Positions 9,455 to 17,185 of a stretch of 17,343 nt of DNA are shown piece after piece; the first letter of the stretch is position 1; each line of letters begins with the position of its first letter. The stretch lies in the NCBI RefSeq assembly GCF_949298305.1, contig NZ_CASFWU010000076.1, forward strand, positions 1 to 17,343. The letters run 5' to 3'. A program made the translations under genes and the position numbers. A model generated the notes under the pieces. The model did no database searches, was not told where the DNA came from, and saw only the letters and a list, made by a program, of their open reading frames with translations. The DNA comes from an uncultured Bacteroides sp. Its GTDB lineage: Bacteria > Bacteroidota > Bacteroidia > Bacteroidales > Bacteroidaceae.

Positions 9455-9806
9455 GTCCGTTTGTCTGGAACCGCTTCCTGCCAATTTCTCCCCATTGTTT
9501 GTATCTTATATTTCTTTTTAAACGGACTGATAGGTGATAGAATGTACGAAGGCAGGATTAACCGTCTGTGTCATCTCACCTTTGCGGCAAGTCCCTGTCG
9601 GCTAATATGATGGATGATTGCTTTTGTGGTCATAAGAATCTTTTAAAAGAGGGGGCCATGGATAAGCAGATAAGGATGGATAATAGACTTTTCAGATTGT
9701 TTGTAATAGCGAAAATCTGATTGCAAAAAGTTTGAATAATGAACGTTTTGCTGACGATACCTGTTTGCAAAATACGCGAAATAGAAGCAGAAAAGGTATC
9801 TTAAGA

Positions 9807-10039
9807 GCGTTGAAACAACCTCCGTGCAAGCTCCGTGCGTGCTCAATGCCTGTTCCGTCCGTCCATATTGCTTGTTCCGTCCGTACAGATTGCCTGTTCG
9901 GAACACGCAAATTGCCAGTTTGGAGTTTCAAAAGGCCTTGTTTCGGCCTTCAAAGTAGCTGTTTAGCTCCTCTAATGTGGCTTTTGGGAACTGTAAAGAG
10001 GGCATTTTTCATCTTTGGAAGCCGTTTCCATTTCTCTTT
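9807..10039. repeat. Degenerate tandem array with a 22-bp period
   Basis: Units begin with GC at 9848, 9870, 9892, 9914, 9935, 9958, 9980, 10002 and 10021, that is steps of 22, 22, 22, 21, 23, 22, 22 and 19. Earlier, weaker starts are at 9807 and 9830. The best three units open with GCCTGTTCCG, GCTTGTTCCG or GCCTGTTCGG and end in ATT. Later units keep mainly the GC start, a T-rich early part and an A-rich end. Small hairpins can form between units, for example TGTTCCG (9872-9878) with CGGAACA (9898-9904), and AAGGCC with GGCCTT around 9933-9950. Because 22 is not a multiple of 3, the pattern is not a protein repeat. I do not recognise the family. Confidence 0.7.
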
Positions 10040-10400
10040 CAAATGTAAATATTTTGCTATCCTTCTGTTATGCAGTCGGTTAGAACTTTTCGTTTCTGTT
10101 TTTCCGTGCAAATCGGGCGGAAGGCCGAAATAAAGGATTCTCACGCATTAGGAAAGTCAAAGTGTCAAAATGTAAAGACGTACATTCCTACTAGGCGCGT
10201 TCAATCTACTTGGCATGCTTGTTTTTTTCGATGGTTTATCAGAGTGGGTACATTGCATGAGAGTACGATTTGACAGGCGGAAAACTTTGTGCGTGGAAAA
10301 AGACAATAAGAGGTGACGGTGAATTTCTTGCGACAAAGAAAAAAATGCTTTGTGTCTGTAATCTGTCCGTGAAAAAGTAGGAAAATTAAACTTATTCGCT

Positions 10401-10408
10401 TATATTTG
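10401..10408 (+). promoter_or_regulatory. Bacteroides -7 box for the phosphohexomutase gene
   Basis: TATATTTG is a perfect TAnnTTTG match. Transcription from it would start near 10415 and give a leader of about 110 bases. No clear -33 TTTG is seen. A near-match, CATATTTG at 10436-10443, could be a second start. Confidence 0.5.
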
Positions 10409-10424
10409 CCTCTTGATATGGCAT

Positions 10425-10439
10425 TATGCATTTTGCATA
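10425..10439. promoter_or_regulatory. Small palindrome in the mutase leader
   Basis: TATGCA and TGCATA are perfect inverted copies around a TTT centre, placed 10-25 bases after the predicted transcription start. The position would suit an operator or a leader hairpin; this is inference only. Confidence 0.25.
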
Positions 10440-10526
10440 TTTGCGTCAGCCAGCAGTAGGATGGATTGACAATGTAAGCCTGCTGAAGAGAAGTAATTTA
10501 TTAACCTTTAAAATATCAATCGTTGT

Positions 10527-12263
10527 ATGGAAAATCAAGAACTGATTAAACAGGTAACTGAGAAAGCCGAAAAATGGCTTACCGCAGCTTATGATGCAGA
10601 AACTCAGGCCGAAGTGAGACGCATGTTGGAAAATGAAGACAAAACAGAACTGATAGATAGCTTCTACAAGGATTTGGAATTTGGTACGGGTGGCCTGCGT
10701 GGTATTATGGGGGCCGGAAGCAACCGCATGAACATTTACACAGTAGGTGCCGCCACTCAAGGATTGGCCAACTATCTGAATAAGTGCTTTGCCGGACAAT
10801 CCGTTTCGGTAGTGGTAGGCCACGATTGCCGCAACAACAGCCGCAAGTTCGCAGAGATATCAGCTGATATCTTTTCTGCCAACGGTATCAAGGTCTATCT
10901 TTTCGATGACTTGCGTCCTACTCCTGAAGTGTCATTTGCCATCCGTCACCTGGGCTGTCAGAGCGGTATTAACATCACAGCCAGTCATAATCCACGCGAA
11001 TACAATGGCTACAAGGCATATTGGGACGACGGCGCACAGGTGTTGGCTCCGCACGACACGGCCATCATTGATGAGGTGAATAAAGTGAAGGTGGACGACA
11101 TTAAGTTCAACGGTAACAAAGACCTTATCCAGATTATCGGCGAGGATGTGGATAAGGTTTACCTGGAGAAGGTACACTCCATTTCCATCGACCCTGAAGT
11201 CATCAAACGTCAGAAGGACTTGAGCATTGTCTATACTCCGCTGCATGGTGCCGGTCGTGCCTTGATTCCCGCTTCGTTGAAGTTGTGGGGTTTTGAGAAT
11301 GTTCATTGTGTTGAGGCGCAGATGGTGAAAGACGGAAACTTCCCTACCGTGGTTTCTCCCAACCCCGAAAATGCCGAAGCACTGACACTGGCCATCAAAC
11401 TGGCTAAGGAAATCAATGCCGATATCGTGATGGCAAGTGACCCCGATGCCGACCGTGTGGGTATGGCGTGCAAGGATGATAAGGGCGAATGGGTGCTTAT
11501 CAACGGCAACCAGACTTGTCTGCTGTTCCTGTATTATATTATCAAAAACCGCATTGCCATGGGTAAGATGCAGCCCAATGACTTCGTGGTTAAGACTATT
11601 GTGACAACCGAACTGATAAAGGCTGTTGCCGACAAGAACAACATTGAGATGCTGGATTGCTACACAGGCTTCAAGTGGATTGCCCGTGAAATCCGTCTGC
11701 GCGAAGGTAAACAGCAATATATTGGTGGCGGCGAAGAAAGCTACGGCTTCCTGGCTGAGGATTTCGTTAGAGACAAGGACGCCGTATCTGCCTGCTCCTT
11801 GTTGGCCGAAATCTGTGCATGGGCCAAAGATCAGGGCAAGACGCTTTATGAGGTGCTGATGGATATTTACGTAGAATATGGTTTCTCTAAGGAAACAACT
11901 GTCAACGTAGTGAAGCCGGGTAAGAGCGGTGCCGAAGAAATTAAGGCTATGATGGATAACTTCCGTGCCAACCCGCCGAAAGAAATCGGTGGTTCCAAGG
12001 TGGTATTGATTAAAGACTACAAAACATTGAAAGCCGATGCCGAGGGTCAAGTCAGCGATTTGAACATGCCCGAAACATCCAACGTATTGCAGTATTTCAC
12101 AGAAGATGGTACTAAAATTTCGGTTCGCCCATCGGGCACTGAGCCTAAAATCAAATTCTATATTGAGGTGAAGGGTGAAATGGGTTGTCCGAAGTGCTAT
12201 GCCAGTGCCAATGCCGAAGCCGTAAAGAAGATTGAAGCGGTTCGCGCATCATTGGGTATCTGA
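10527..12263 (+). CDS. Phosphoglucomutase/phosphomannomutase (alpha-D-phosphohexomutase family)
   Basis: A 578-residue cytosolic enzyme that interconverts hexose 1-phosphate and 6-phosphate, supplying sugar nucleotides for capsule, LPS and glycan synthesis. All four family signatures are present in order. They are the phosphoserine loop TASHNP with catalytic Ser153, the Mg2+ loop DPDADR (Asp305, Asp307, Asp309), the sugar-binding loop GEESYG (402-407), and the phosphate-binding loop RPSGTEPK (534-541) near the C-terminus. The N-terminal FGTGGLRG (about residues 52-59) is the usual entry to domain 1. The size matches the long PGM/PMM2-like subgroup rather than the 450-residue ManB/GlmM forms; glucose versus mannose preference cannot be decided from sequence. 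It ends with TGA immediately followed by TAA. It has its own promoter and terminator, so it is probably monocistronic. Confidence 0.95.
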   Translation: MENQELIKQVTEKAEKWLTAAYDAETQAEVRRMLENEDKTELIDSFYKDLEFGTGGLRGIMGAGSNRMNIYTVGAATQGLANYLNKCFAGQSVSVVVGHDCRNNSRKFAEISADIFSANGIKVYLFDDLRPTPEVSFAIRHLGCQSGINITASHNPREYNGYKAYWDDGAQVLAPHDTAIIDEVNKVKVDDIKFNGNKDLIQIIGEDVDKVYLEKVHSISIDPEVIKRQKDLSIVYTPLHGAGRALIPASLKLWGFENVHCVEAQMVKDGNFPTVVSPNPENAEALTLAIKLAKEINADIVMASDPDADRVGMACKDDKGEWVLINGNQTCLLFLYYIIKNRIAMGKMQPNDFVVKTIVTTELIKAVADKNNIEMLDCYTGFKWIAREIRLREGKQQYIGGGEESYGFLAEDFVRDKDAVSACSLLAEICAWAKDQGKTLYEVLMDIYVEYGFSKETTVNVVKPGKSGAEEIKAMMDNFRANPPKEIGGSKVVLIKDYKTLKADAEGQVSDLNMPETSNVLQYFTEDGTKISVRPSGTEPKIKFYIEVKGEMGCPKCYASANAEAVKKIEAVRASLGI

Positions 12264-12285
12264 TAACGGTCTCTCTTTTTATATG

Positions 12286-12331
12286 AACCCTCTGTGCCTG
12301 CCAGTTCTCTCTGGAGGCCGGAGGGTTTTTT
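12286..12331 (+). terminator. Intrinsic terminator after the phosphohexomutase gene
   Basis: AACCCTC (12286-12292) pairs with GAGGGTT (12321-12327). Nested GCC/GGC and CCAG/CTGG pairs lie inside, with TTCTCT as the apical loop. A T run follows to 12331. It starts 22 bases after the stop codon. Confidence 0.8.
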
Positions 12332-12684
12332 ATGCTTATTCGTATAATGTTTGGAGATTCTTGTAATCGGATGGATGGTTTGCCTCTGATTATTGTTCGA
12401 TGAATCAGATTCCTTCTTTCGGAAATAAAACATTGACGGCTATCGGCCTTGTTGCACAATCGCTTAAATACATGGATTAGTCGTTTTTTTAAAGGATAGG
12501 CAGATTCCTTGATAGGAGAAATGGATTGTCACAATTATGACTGGAGCCTGCCTGAGTTGAATTTAGTAGGAGTTTTCTTTCTTTATCGGTAAAAAGGGTA
12601 TTAATATCTGTAAAATATATGTATACGGTCTCGAAAAATGGCGTACATTTGTAGAAACATTTATCATAACTACTATAATTATTT
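12332..12684. other. Intergenic region before the polyferredoxin gene
   Basis: An AT-rich stretch of about 350 bases with no credible gene on either strand. The only signal I see is the -7 box near its right end. Confidence 0.5.
12644..12651 (+). promoter_or_regulatory. Bacteroides -7 box for the redox cluster
   Basis: TACATTTG is a perfect TAnnTTTG match, 33 bases before the ATG at 12685. No TTTG is seen near -33. It is probably the main promoter for the four-gene cluster 12685-16881, as no good box precedes the later genes. Confidence 0.5.
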
Positions 12685-14169
12685 ATGTTACGTAAGATTA
12701 GACTAACACTCGCCATCCTTTTCTATGTACTGATTACACTGCTGTTCCTCGACTTTACGGGAACGTTGCACACATGGTTCGGCTGGATGGCAAAGATTCA
12801 ATTCCTCCCCGCACTGCTGGCTCTCAACGTAGGGGTCGTCCTGGCACTGGTAATTCTCACATTGCTGCTGGGTCGCGTCTACTGTTCGGTCATCTGTCCA
12901 TTGGGAGTATTTCAGGACATTGTGGCCTGGTTCTCCAAGAAAAGCAAGAAAAACCGCTACCGTTATTCGCCCGCCCTGTCGTGGCTGCGCTACAGCCTGC
13001 TGGGCGTGTTTGTCATTGCGTTAGTAGCAGGCGTGCATTCGTTTGTCGCACTACTGGCTCCCTACAGCTCGTACGGTCGTATTGCCAACAACCTGTTTGC
13101 ACCAGTCTACCAATGGGGTAACAATCTGCTGGCCTACCTGGCCGAACGTGCCGACAGCTATGCATTCTACGACACCACCGTCTGGCTGAAGAGTGTACCG
13201 ACTTTCGTCATTGCTGTCGCCACCCTGGTGATACTCGTTGTACTGGCATGGAGGGGAGGACGAACTTATTGCAACACCGTCTGTCCTGTGGGTACCGTAC
13301 TCGGTTTCCTATCCAAGTATGCCTACCTGAAACCGGTTATCGACACAGACAAATGCATTAATTGCAACCTTTGTGCACGCAACTGCAAGGCTTCGTGCAT
13401 CGACATCAAGAATCACCGGATAGACTACAGCCGCTGCGTGGCCTGCATGGACTGCCTGGACAAGTGCAAGCACCAGGCATTGAGCTACCGACATCCGGCC
13501 AAGGTCCCTGCCACATCAGCCGAACCCCAAAACGAAAAGAACGGTTCGCGCCGCGCCTTTCTGGCATCGTCGGCACTGGCAGCCTCGGCCGTCGTACTGA
13601 AAGCCCAGGAGATGAAAGTAGATGGTGGACTGGCCACCATCGAAGATAAGAAGATACCAAACCGCCAGACACCGATTCTGCCGCCGGGGGCCCAGAGCGC
13701 ACGCCACTTTGCCCAGCACTGCACGGCCTGCCAACTGTGTGTGTCAGTATGCCCCAACGAAGTTCTGCGTCCCTCTACCGGACTGCTGACACTGATGCAG
13801 CCCGAGATGTCGTACGAGCGGGGATATTGCCGCCCTGAATGTGCGAAATGTGCCGAGGTCTGCCCTACCAACGCCATCAGCCTGTCCTCTTTAGCCGAAA
13901 AATCTTCGACCCAGATAGGACACGCCGTTTGGGTGAAAGCCAACTGCATACCACTGACCGACGGTGTGGAGTGCGGCAACTGCGCCCGCCACTGCCCCAC
14001 GGGAGCCATCACCATGATACCGACGGACGAGTCGGACCCCCAATCGCTGAAGATTCCTGCCGTGGACACCGAACGCTGCATCGGATGCGGTGCCTGCGAG
14101 AACCTCTGCCCGTCACGCCCGTTCAGCGCCATCTACGTTGAAGGACACGAAAGGCACAGGATTATTTAA
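12685..14169 (+). CDS. Membrane polyferredoxin, NapH-NapG-like fusion with internal Tat motif
   Basis: A 494-residue membrane electron carrier with room for six [4Fe-4S] clusters. Residues 1-205 look like NapH/CcoG: four membrane helices (about 8-28, 38-62, 103-126, 170-188) with the hallmark CxxxCP motifs after helix 2 (Cys67, Cys71) and helix 4 (Cys196, Cys200). Two ferredoxin clusters follow (Cys224-227-230-234 and Cys251-254-257-261). Then comes SRRAFL at 288-293 with a short hydrophobic stretch ending at about 307, a twin-arginine signal placed mid-protein. Beyond it lie four more Cys sets, as in NapG: 346-356, 382-393, 421-437 and 465-475. By analogy the first pair would be cytoplasmic and the last four periplasmic; this topology is inference. 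No nitrate reductase genes are nearby, so the partner is more likely the reductase gene 88 bp downstream. Confidence 0.85.
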   Translation: MLRKIRLTLAILFYVLITLLFLDFTGTLHTWFGWMAKIQFLPALLALNVGVVLALVILTLLLGRVYCSVICPLGVFQDIVAWFSKKSKKNRYRYSPALSWLRYSLLGVFVIALVAGVHSFVALLAPYSSYGRIANNLFAPVYQWGNNLLAYLAERADSYAFYDTTVWLKSVPTFVIAVATLVILVVLAWRGGRTYCNTVCPVGTVLGFLSKYAYLKPVIDTDKCINCNLCARNCKASCIDIKNHRIDYSRCVACMDCLDKCKHQALSYRHPAKVPATSAEPQNEKNGSRRAFLASSALAASAVVLKAQEMKVDGGLATIEDKKIPNRQTPILPPGAQSARHFAQHCTACQLCVSVCPNEVLRPSTGLLTLMQPEMSYERGYCRPECAKCAEVCPTNAISLSSLAEKSSTQIGHAVWVKANCIPLTDGVECGNCARHCPTGAITMIPTDESDPQSLKIPAVDTERCIGCGACENLCPSRPFSAIYVEGHERHRII

Positions 14170-14257
14170 GCGATGAACGGTGAGTTGTGATCGGTAAACG
14201 ATACTATCGGCTTCGCTTCTTAACTTCATTATTTCTATAAATTTTTATACACATACA

Positions 14258-15640
14258 ATGAACGAACAAGAACATTCCAAAGATATTTCCCGCCGCGATT
14301 TTTTGAAAATCGTAGGCATCAGTACAGCCACTGCGGCACTGGTGGGATGCGGCCCTAAGCAGTCAGGTGCAACTTCGCTGCAGGCACAGGGCGAAATACC
14401 TACCGATAAAATGACTTTCCGAGAAAATCCGAAAACTAAAGAGAAAGTCTCTTTGCTGGGATACGGATGTATGCGATGGCCCACCCTGCCTGCTCCTGAA
14501 AAAGGAGGTAACGTTATCGATCAGGATGCCGTGAACGAACTGATTGACTATGCCATGGCACATGGTGTGAACTACTACGATACATCGCCCGTCTACGTAC
14601 AGGGATGGTCGGAGAAATCGACTGGCATTGCCTTGAAACGCCATCCGCGTGAGAAGTTCTTCGTAGCCACCAAACTGTCCAACTTCTCTAACTACACGCG
14701 CGAAAACTCCATTGCCATGTACAACCGCTCGTTCTCGGAACTGCAAGTGGATTACATCGACTATTACCTGTTGCACTCCATCGGTAACGGTGGCATTGAA
14801 ACCTTCCGGGCCCGCTACGTAGAAAACGGCATGATAGACTTCCTGATGAAGGAACGCGAGGCGGGACGCATCCGTAACCTGGGTTTCTCCTTCCACGGCA
14901 CCAAAGACGTGTTCGACGAAGTACTGGCCATGCACGATCAGGTTCACTGGGACTTCGTTCAAATACAGCTCAACTATGCTGACTGGAAATATGCGTCGGG
15001 CAATAACGTCAATGCCGATTACCTGTACGCCGAACTTGAGAAACGCCATATACCGGCCATTATCATGGAGCCATTACTGGGAGGACGTCTGTCAAAACTG
15101 CCCGAACACCTGGTGGCGCGACTCAAGCAACGTGGTCCCGAAGTAAGTGTAGCCTCGTGGGCCTTCCGTTTTGCAGGAACCTTTCCGAACGTACTTACCG
15201 TACTGAGCGGTATGACCTACATGGAGCACCTGCAGGACAATCTGCGCACCTACTCGCCCTTGGTGCCGCTGACTGATGACGATTTTGAATTCCTGCAACA
15301 GACGGCCGACCTGATGAAACAGTATCCGACCATCCCCTGCAACGATTGCAAATACTGTATGCCCTGTCCCTACGGAATTGACATTCCTGCCATACTGATA
15401 CACTACAACAAATGCGTGAATGAAGGCAATCTGCCTACCTTGCAGGAACATGCCAACTACCGCGAAGCGCGTCGGGCTTTCCTCGTGGGTTACGACCGTA
15501 GTGTGCCCCGTTTGCGTCAGGCCAGCCACTGCGTGGGTTGCGGACAATGTAACCCGCACTGTCCGCAAAGCATCGACATCCCCCAAGAGTTGCACCGCAT
15601 TGACCGATATGTGGAACAGCTGAAACAAGAAACATTGTGA
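14258..15640 (+). CDS. Tat-exported lipoprotein aldo/keto reductase with C-terminal ferredoxin domain
   Basis: A 460-residue predicted oxidoreductase. The N-terminus is a textbook Tat signal (SRRDFLK, residues 11-17) that ends in a lipobox, LVGC, with Cys31 lipidated. The aldo/keto reductase barrel spans about residues 55-345 and keeps the catalytic set: Asp108 and Tyr113 (DTSPVY), Lys139 (TKLS) and His173 (LLHS). The C-terminal part has two [4Fe-4S] Cys sets: 361-364-367-370 (CNDCKYCMPCP) and 425-428-431-435 (CVGCGQCNPHCP), each followed by an IDIP-type turn. This architecture is known in anaerobes. Tat export fits a protein that must fold with its cofactors before transport. An NAD(P)H-type enzyme outside the cytoplasm is odd, so I infer that electrons come through the clusters, probably from the preceding polyferredoxin. 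No promoter is seen in the 88-bp gap, so co-transcription is likely. Substrate unknown. Confidence 0.88.
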   Translation: MNEQEHSKDISRRDFLKIVGISTATAALVGCGPKQSGATSLQAQGEIPTDKMTFRENPKTKEKVSLLGYGCMRWPTLPAPEKGGNVIDQDAVNELIDYAMAHGVNYYDTSPVYVQGWSEKSTGIALKRHPREKFFVATKLSNFSNYTRENSIAMYNRSFSELQVDYIDYYLLHSIGNGGIETFRARYVENGMIDFLMKEREAGRIRNLGFSFHGTKDVFDEVLAMHDQVHWDFVQIQLNYADWKYASGNNVNADYLYAELEKRHIPAIIMEPLLGGRLSKLPEHLVARLKQRGPEVSVASWAFRFAGTFPNVLTVLSGMTYMEHLQDNLRTYSPLVPLTDDDFEFLQQTADLMKQYPTIPCNDCKYCMPCPYGIDIPAILIHYNKCVNEGNLPTLQEHANYREARRAFLVGYDRSVPRLRQASHCVGCGQCNPHCPQSIDIPQELHRIDRYVEQLKQETL

Positions 15641-15652
15641 TGATTGAATAGA

Positions 15653-16075
15653 ATGAAAGAACTTATAGAAATGCTTCACGCAGGAGGATACTCCTGCGTG
15701 ATAGCTCATGGCGACAGTTTTCGCACTTTCACACGACGAGGAGTGGCCGATCTTTATGACTTGTTGGTTCAAGATGCAGATTTTCTTTCCGGTTCTCGTG
15801 TGGCTGATAAAGTGATTGGAAAGGCTGCTGCTTCACTCATGGTATTGGGTGGGGTGAAGGAAGTTTATACTCATGTTATCAGCCGGCCGGCTCTCCAATT
15901 GTTACATGAGGCGGGTATCGTGGTGGACTGTGATGAAGTAGTAGATTACATTATTAATCGTAACCACACAGGCTGGTGTCCGCTGGAACAAGCTAGTCGT
16001 GATTTGCATTCAGCCAAAGATATTTTTCCTGTTATTAAAGATTTTATCTCTGAACAAAGAAAAAAAGAGAGTTGA
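15653..16075 (+). CDS. DUF1893 domain protein
   Basis: A small soluble protein of 140 residues with no signal peptide or membrane helix. It matches DUF1893 over nearly its full length: VADKVIGKAAASLMVLGGV in the middle and IINRNHTGWCPLE towards the end, which are the conserved blocks of the family. By family knowledge the fold (Thermotoga TM1506) resembles cytidine deaminases, but no reaction is established. I choose the ATG at 15653; a frame extended to TTG at 15644 is possible but less likely. The start is 12 bases after the reductase stop and the gene ends 2 bases before the NudC start, so it is in an operon. An 11-bp perfect inverted repeat lies in codons 9-17. Confidence 0.85.
   Translation: MKELIEMLHAGGYSCVIAHGDSFRTFTRRGVADLYDLLVQDADFLSGSRVADKVIGKAAASLMVLGGVKEVYTHVISRPALQLLHEAGIVVDCDEVVDYIINRNHTGWCPLEQASRDLHSAKDIFPVIKDFISEQRKKES
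15676..15701 (+). repeat. Perfect 11-bp inverted repeat (hairpin) inside the DUF1893 start region
   Basis: The left arm TCACGCAGGAG (15676-15686) and right arm CTCCTGCGTGA (15691-15701) are exact reverse complements around GATA. It starts 23 bases after the first base of the ATG. No T run follows, so it is not a normal terminator. An RNA hairpin here could slow translation or set an mRNA processing point between the reductase and the last two genes. Confidence 0.75.
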
Positions 16076-16077
16076 AT

Positions 16078-16881
16078 ATGGAATACGATTTGAGCGCATA
16101 TTGGTTTGTTTTTTTCAAGGATAATCTTCTGATACAAAAAAACAACGATGGAACTTGTCGCATTCCTTGTGGTAACCATTTGCCGGTAGTTCCGTCGTTA
16201 AATCAGAAAGTGCATCGTGTCACACTGCCTACAGGCATACAAGTTTATACTTTTAGTATTGATTATCCCATTATCGAAACCGAAAAATGGAGCATGATAG
16301 GGTTGCGCGCTTCATTTGACTGCCTGCCACTGGAAGATTATAAAGCTGCCGGAAAAGCTTACCAGATACTATATTGGGATAACCACAGCCGATACTGTCC
16401 TGTATGTGGTACTCCCACCCAACAGCAAACTGACATTATGAAAAAATGTCTCCAGTGTGGTCATGAACTTTATCCGCCTATTTCCACAGCTATCATAGTA
16501 CTGGTACGCCGTTCTGATGAAATTCTGTTGGTTCATGCCCGTAACTTTCGAGGCACTTTTTTTGGTCTGGTAGCAGGTTTCCTTGAGGCTGGTGAAACAT
16601 TGGAACAATGTGTGCGTCGTGAAGTGATGGAAGAAACAGGACTCAGTATTAAAAATATCTCTTATTTCGATAGTCAGCCATGGCCATATCCTAGTGGCCT
16701 TATGGTAGGATTCTTTGCTGATTACGAAAGTGGAGAAATTAAATTACAACAGGATGAACTCAGTGCCGGTGCCTTTTATTCTCGTGATAATTTGCCTGAA
16801 CTACCTCGTAAATTAAGTATTGCCCGTAGACTGATAGATGCTTGGTTGGCAGGAAAGGACCGGAATTTAGGGCGTGATTGA
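16078..16881 (+). CDS. nudC: NAD(H) pyrophosphatase NudC (Nudix hydrolase)
   Basis: A 267-residue cytosolic Nudix enzyme that hydrolyses NADH to NMNH and AMP; in other bacteria NudC also removes NAD caps from RNA 5' ends. Domain order fits the family. There is a divergent N-terminal domain (1-100), a zinc ribbon with Cys107, Cys110, Cys124 and Cys127 (CPVCG...CLQCG), then the Nudix box from Gly167 (GFLEAGE) to REVMEETGL (181-189), with the metal-binding glutamates intact. The NudC signature SQPWPYPS follows at 199-206 and separates NudC from other Nudix proteins. I use the ATG at 16078, two bases after the DUF1893 stop; an upstream in-frame TTG at 16072 overlaps that stop. Position suggests co-translation with DUF1893. 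Confidence 0.95.
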   Translation: MEYDLSAYWFVFFKDNLLIQKNNDGTCRIPCGNHLPVVPSLNQKVHRVTLPTGIQVYTFSIDYPIIETEKWSMIGLRASFDCLPLEDYKAAGKAYQILYWDNHSRYCPVCGTPTQQQTDIMKKCLQCGHELYPPISTAIIVLVRRSDEILLVHARNFRGTFFGLVAGFLEAGETLEQCVRREVMEETGLSIKNISYFDSQPWPYPSGLMVGFFADYESGEIKLQQDELSAGAFYSRDNLPELPRKLSIARRLIDAWLAGKDRNLGRD

Positions 16882-16925
16882 GCGATGGTAAGGAGTCGTC
16901 TGATGCACAGAAGCCTTTCTTGTTT

Positions 16926-16958
16926 TTTCTGATTCATATTTCAGGAAACTTTTTCCCC
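16926..16958 (+). terminator. Possible terminator after nudC
   Basis: TTTCTGA (16926-16932) can pair with TCAGGAAA (16941-16948) with one bulged base, followed by CTTTTTCCCC. It is weak but well placed for the end of the redox operon. Confidence 0.3.
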
Positions 16959-17177
16959 TCTTTTGTATTTTTAGCAGATAGTTAAGATTAAAAAAATCTC
17001 ACCTCTGGCTGGTCATTTGCTATCTATTGATTTATGCTGTTGGCTTGTCGAAACAGACAGTAAATACTTCTGAATCCCTCTAACTTCGGTAGGTTCCGGT
17101 AAATCTAAAATTTGGTAAATGACAGTGGTTGGTAATAGGATTTCTGACTTTGCTTATAATTGTTGCAGAAAGAAGGC

Positions 17178-17185
17178 TATCTTTG
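17178..17185 (+). promoter_or_regulatory. Bacteroides -7 box pointing out of the window
   Basis: TATCTTTG is a perfect TAnnTTTG match. A TTTG at 17149-17152 lies upstream but at 25 bases, a little far. If used, the transcript has a leader of at least 150 bases with no start codon inside the window that opens a long frame. Confidence 0.45.

Larger units (their letters stand above)
9361..10526. other. Gene-free gap (1.17 kb)
   Basis: No frame here looks like a real protein. The 62-133-codon frames lack domain features, and those across 9692-10133 are products of the repeat array. Contents: the inverted repeat after the C69 gene; a small inverted repeat TCAGATT (9692-9698) with AATCTGA (9714-9720); the 22-bp repeat array; and the promoter and 5' leader of the mutase gene. 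I see nothing in 9455-9690 and little in 10040-10400 beyond a weak ACAAAG/CTTTGT hairpin near 10335-10356. An unrecognised small RNA is possible. Confidence 0.6.

Noticed and set aside
9643..9931. Two overlapping minus-strand frames of 87 and 79 codons with RTEQA-like repeats
   Set aside because: Both are translations of the same repeat array in different frames, as expected for a non-coding repeat whose period is not a multiple of 3.
9841..10039. Repeat array as a CRISPR
   Set aside because: The units are contiguous with a 22-bp period and drift gradually; there are no constant repeats separated by unique spacers, and no cas genes.
9732..10133. 133-codon plus-strand frame with many cysteines
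   Set aside because: The cysteine pattern comes from the 22-bp repeat read through changing frames; there is no domain, signal or start context, and the composition is unlike neighbouring genes.
10932..12050. 372-codon minus-strand frame opposite the mutase gene
   Set aside because: It is antisense to a fully conserved enzyme and shows no motif of its own.
12685..14169. Part of a periplasmic nitrate reductase (nap) operon
   Set aside because: No napA, napB or napC-like gene is next to it; the neighbours are a mutase and an aldo/keto reductase.
14170..14257. TAAATTTT at 14238-14245 as a promoter for the reductase
   Set aside because: It misses the final G of TAnnTTTG and lies only 12 bases before the ATG, too close for a normal start.
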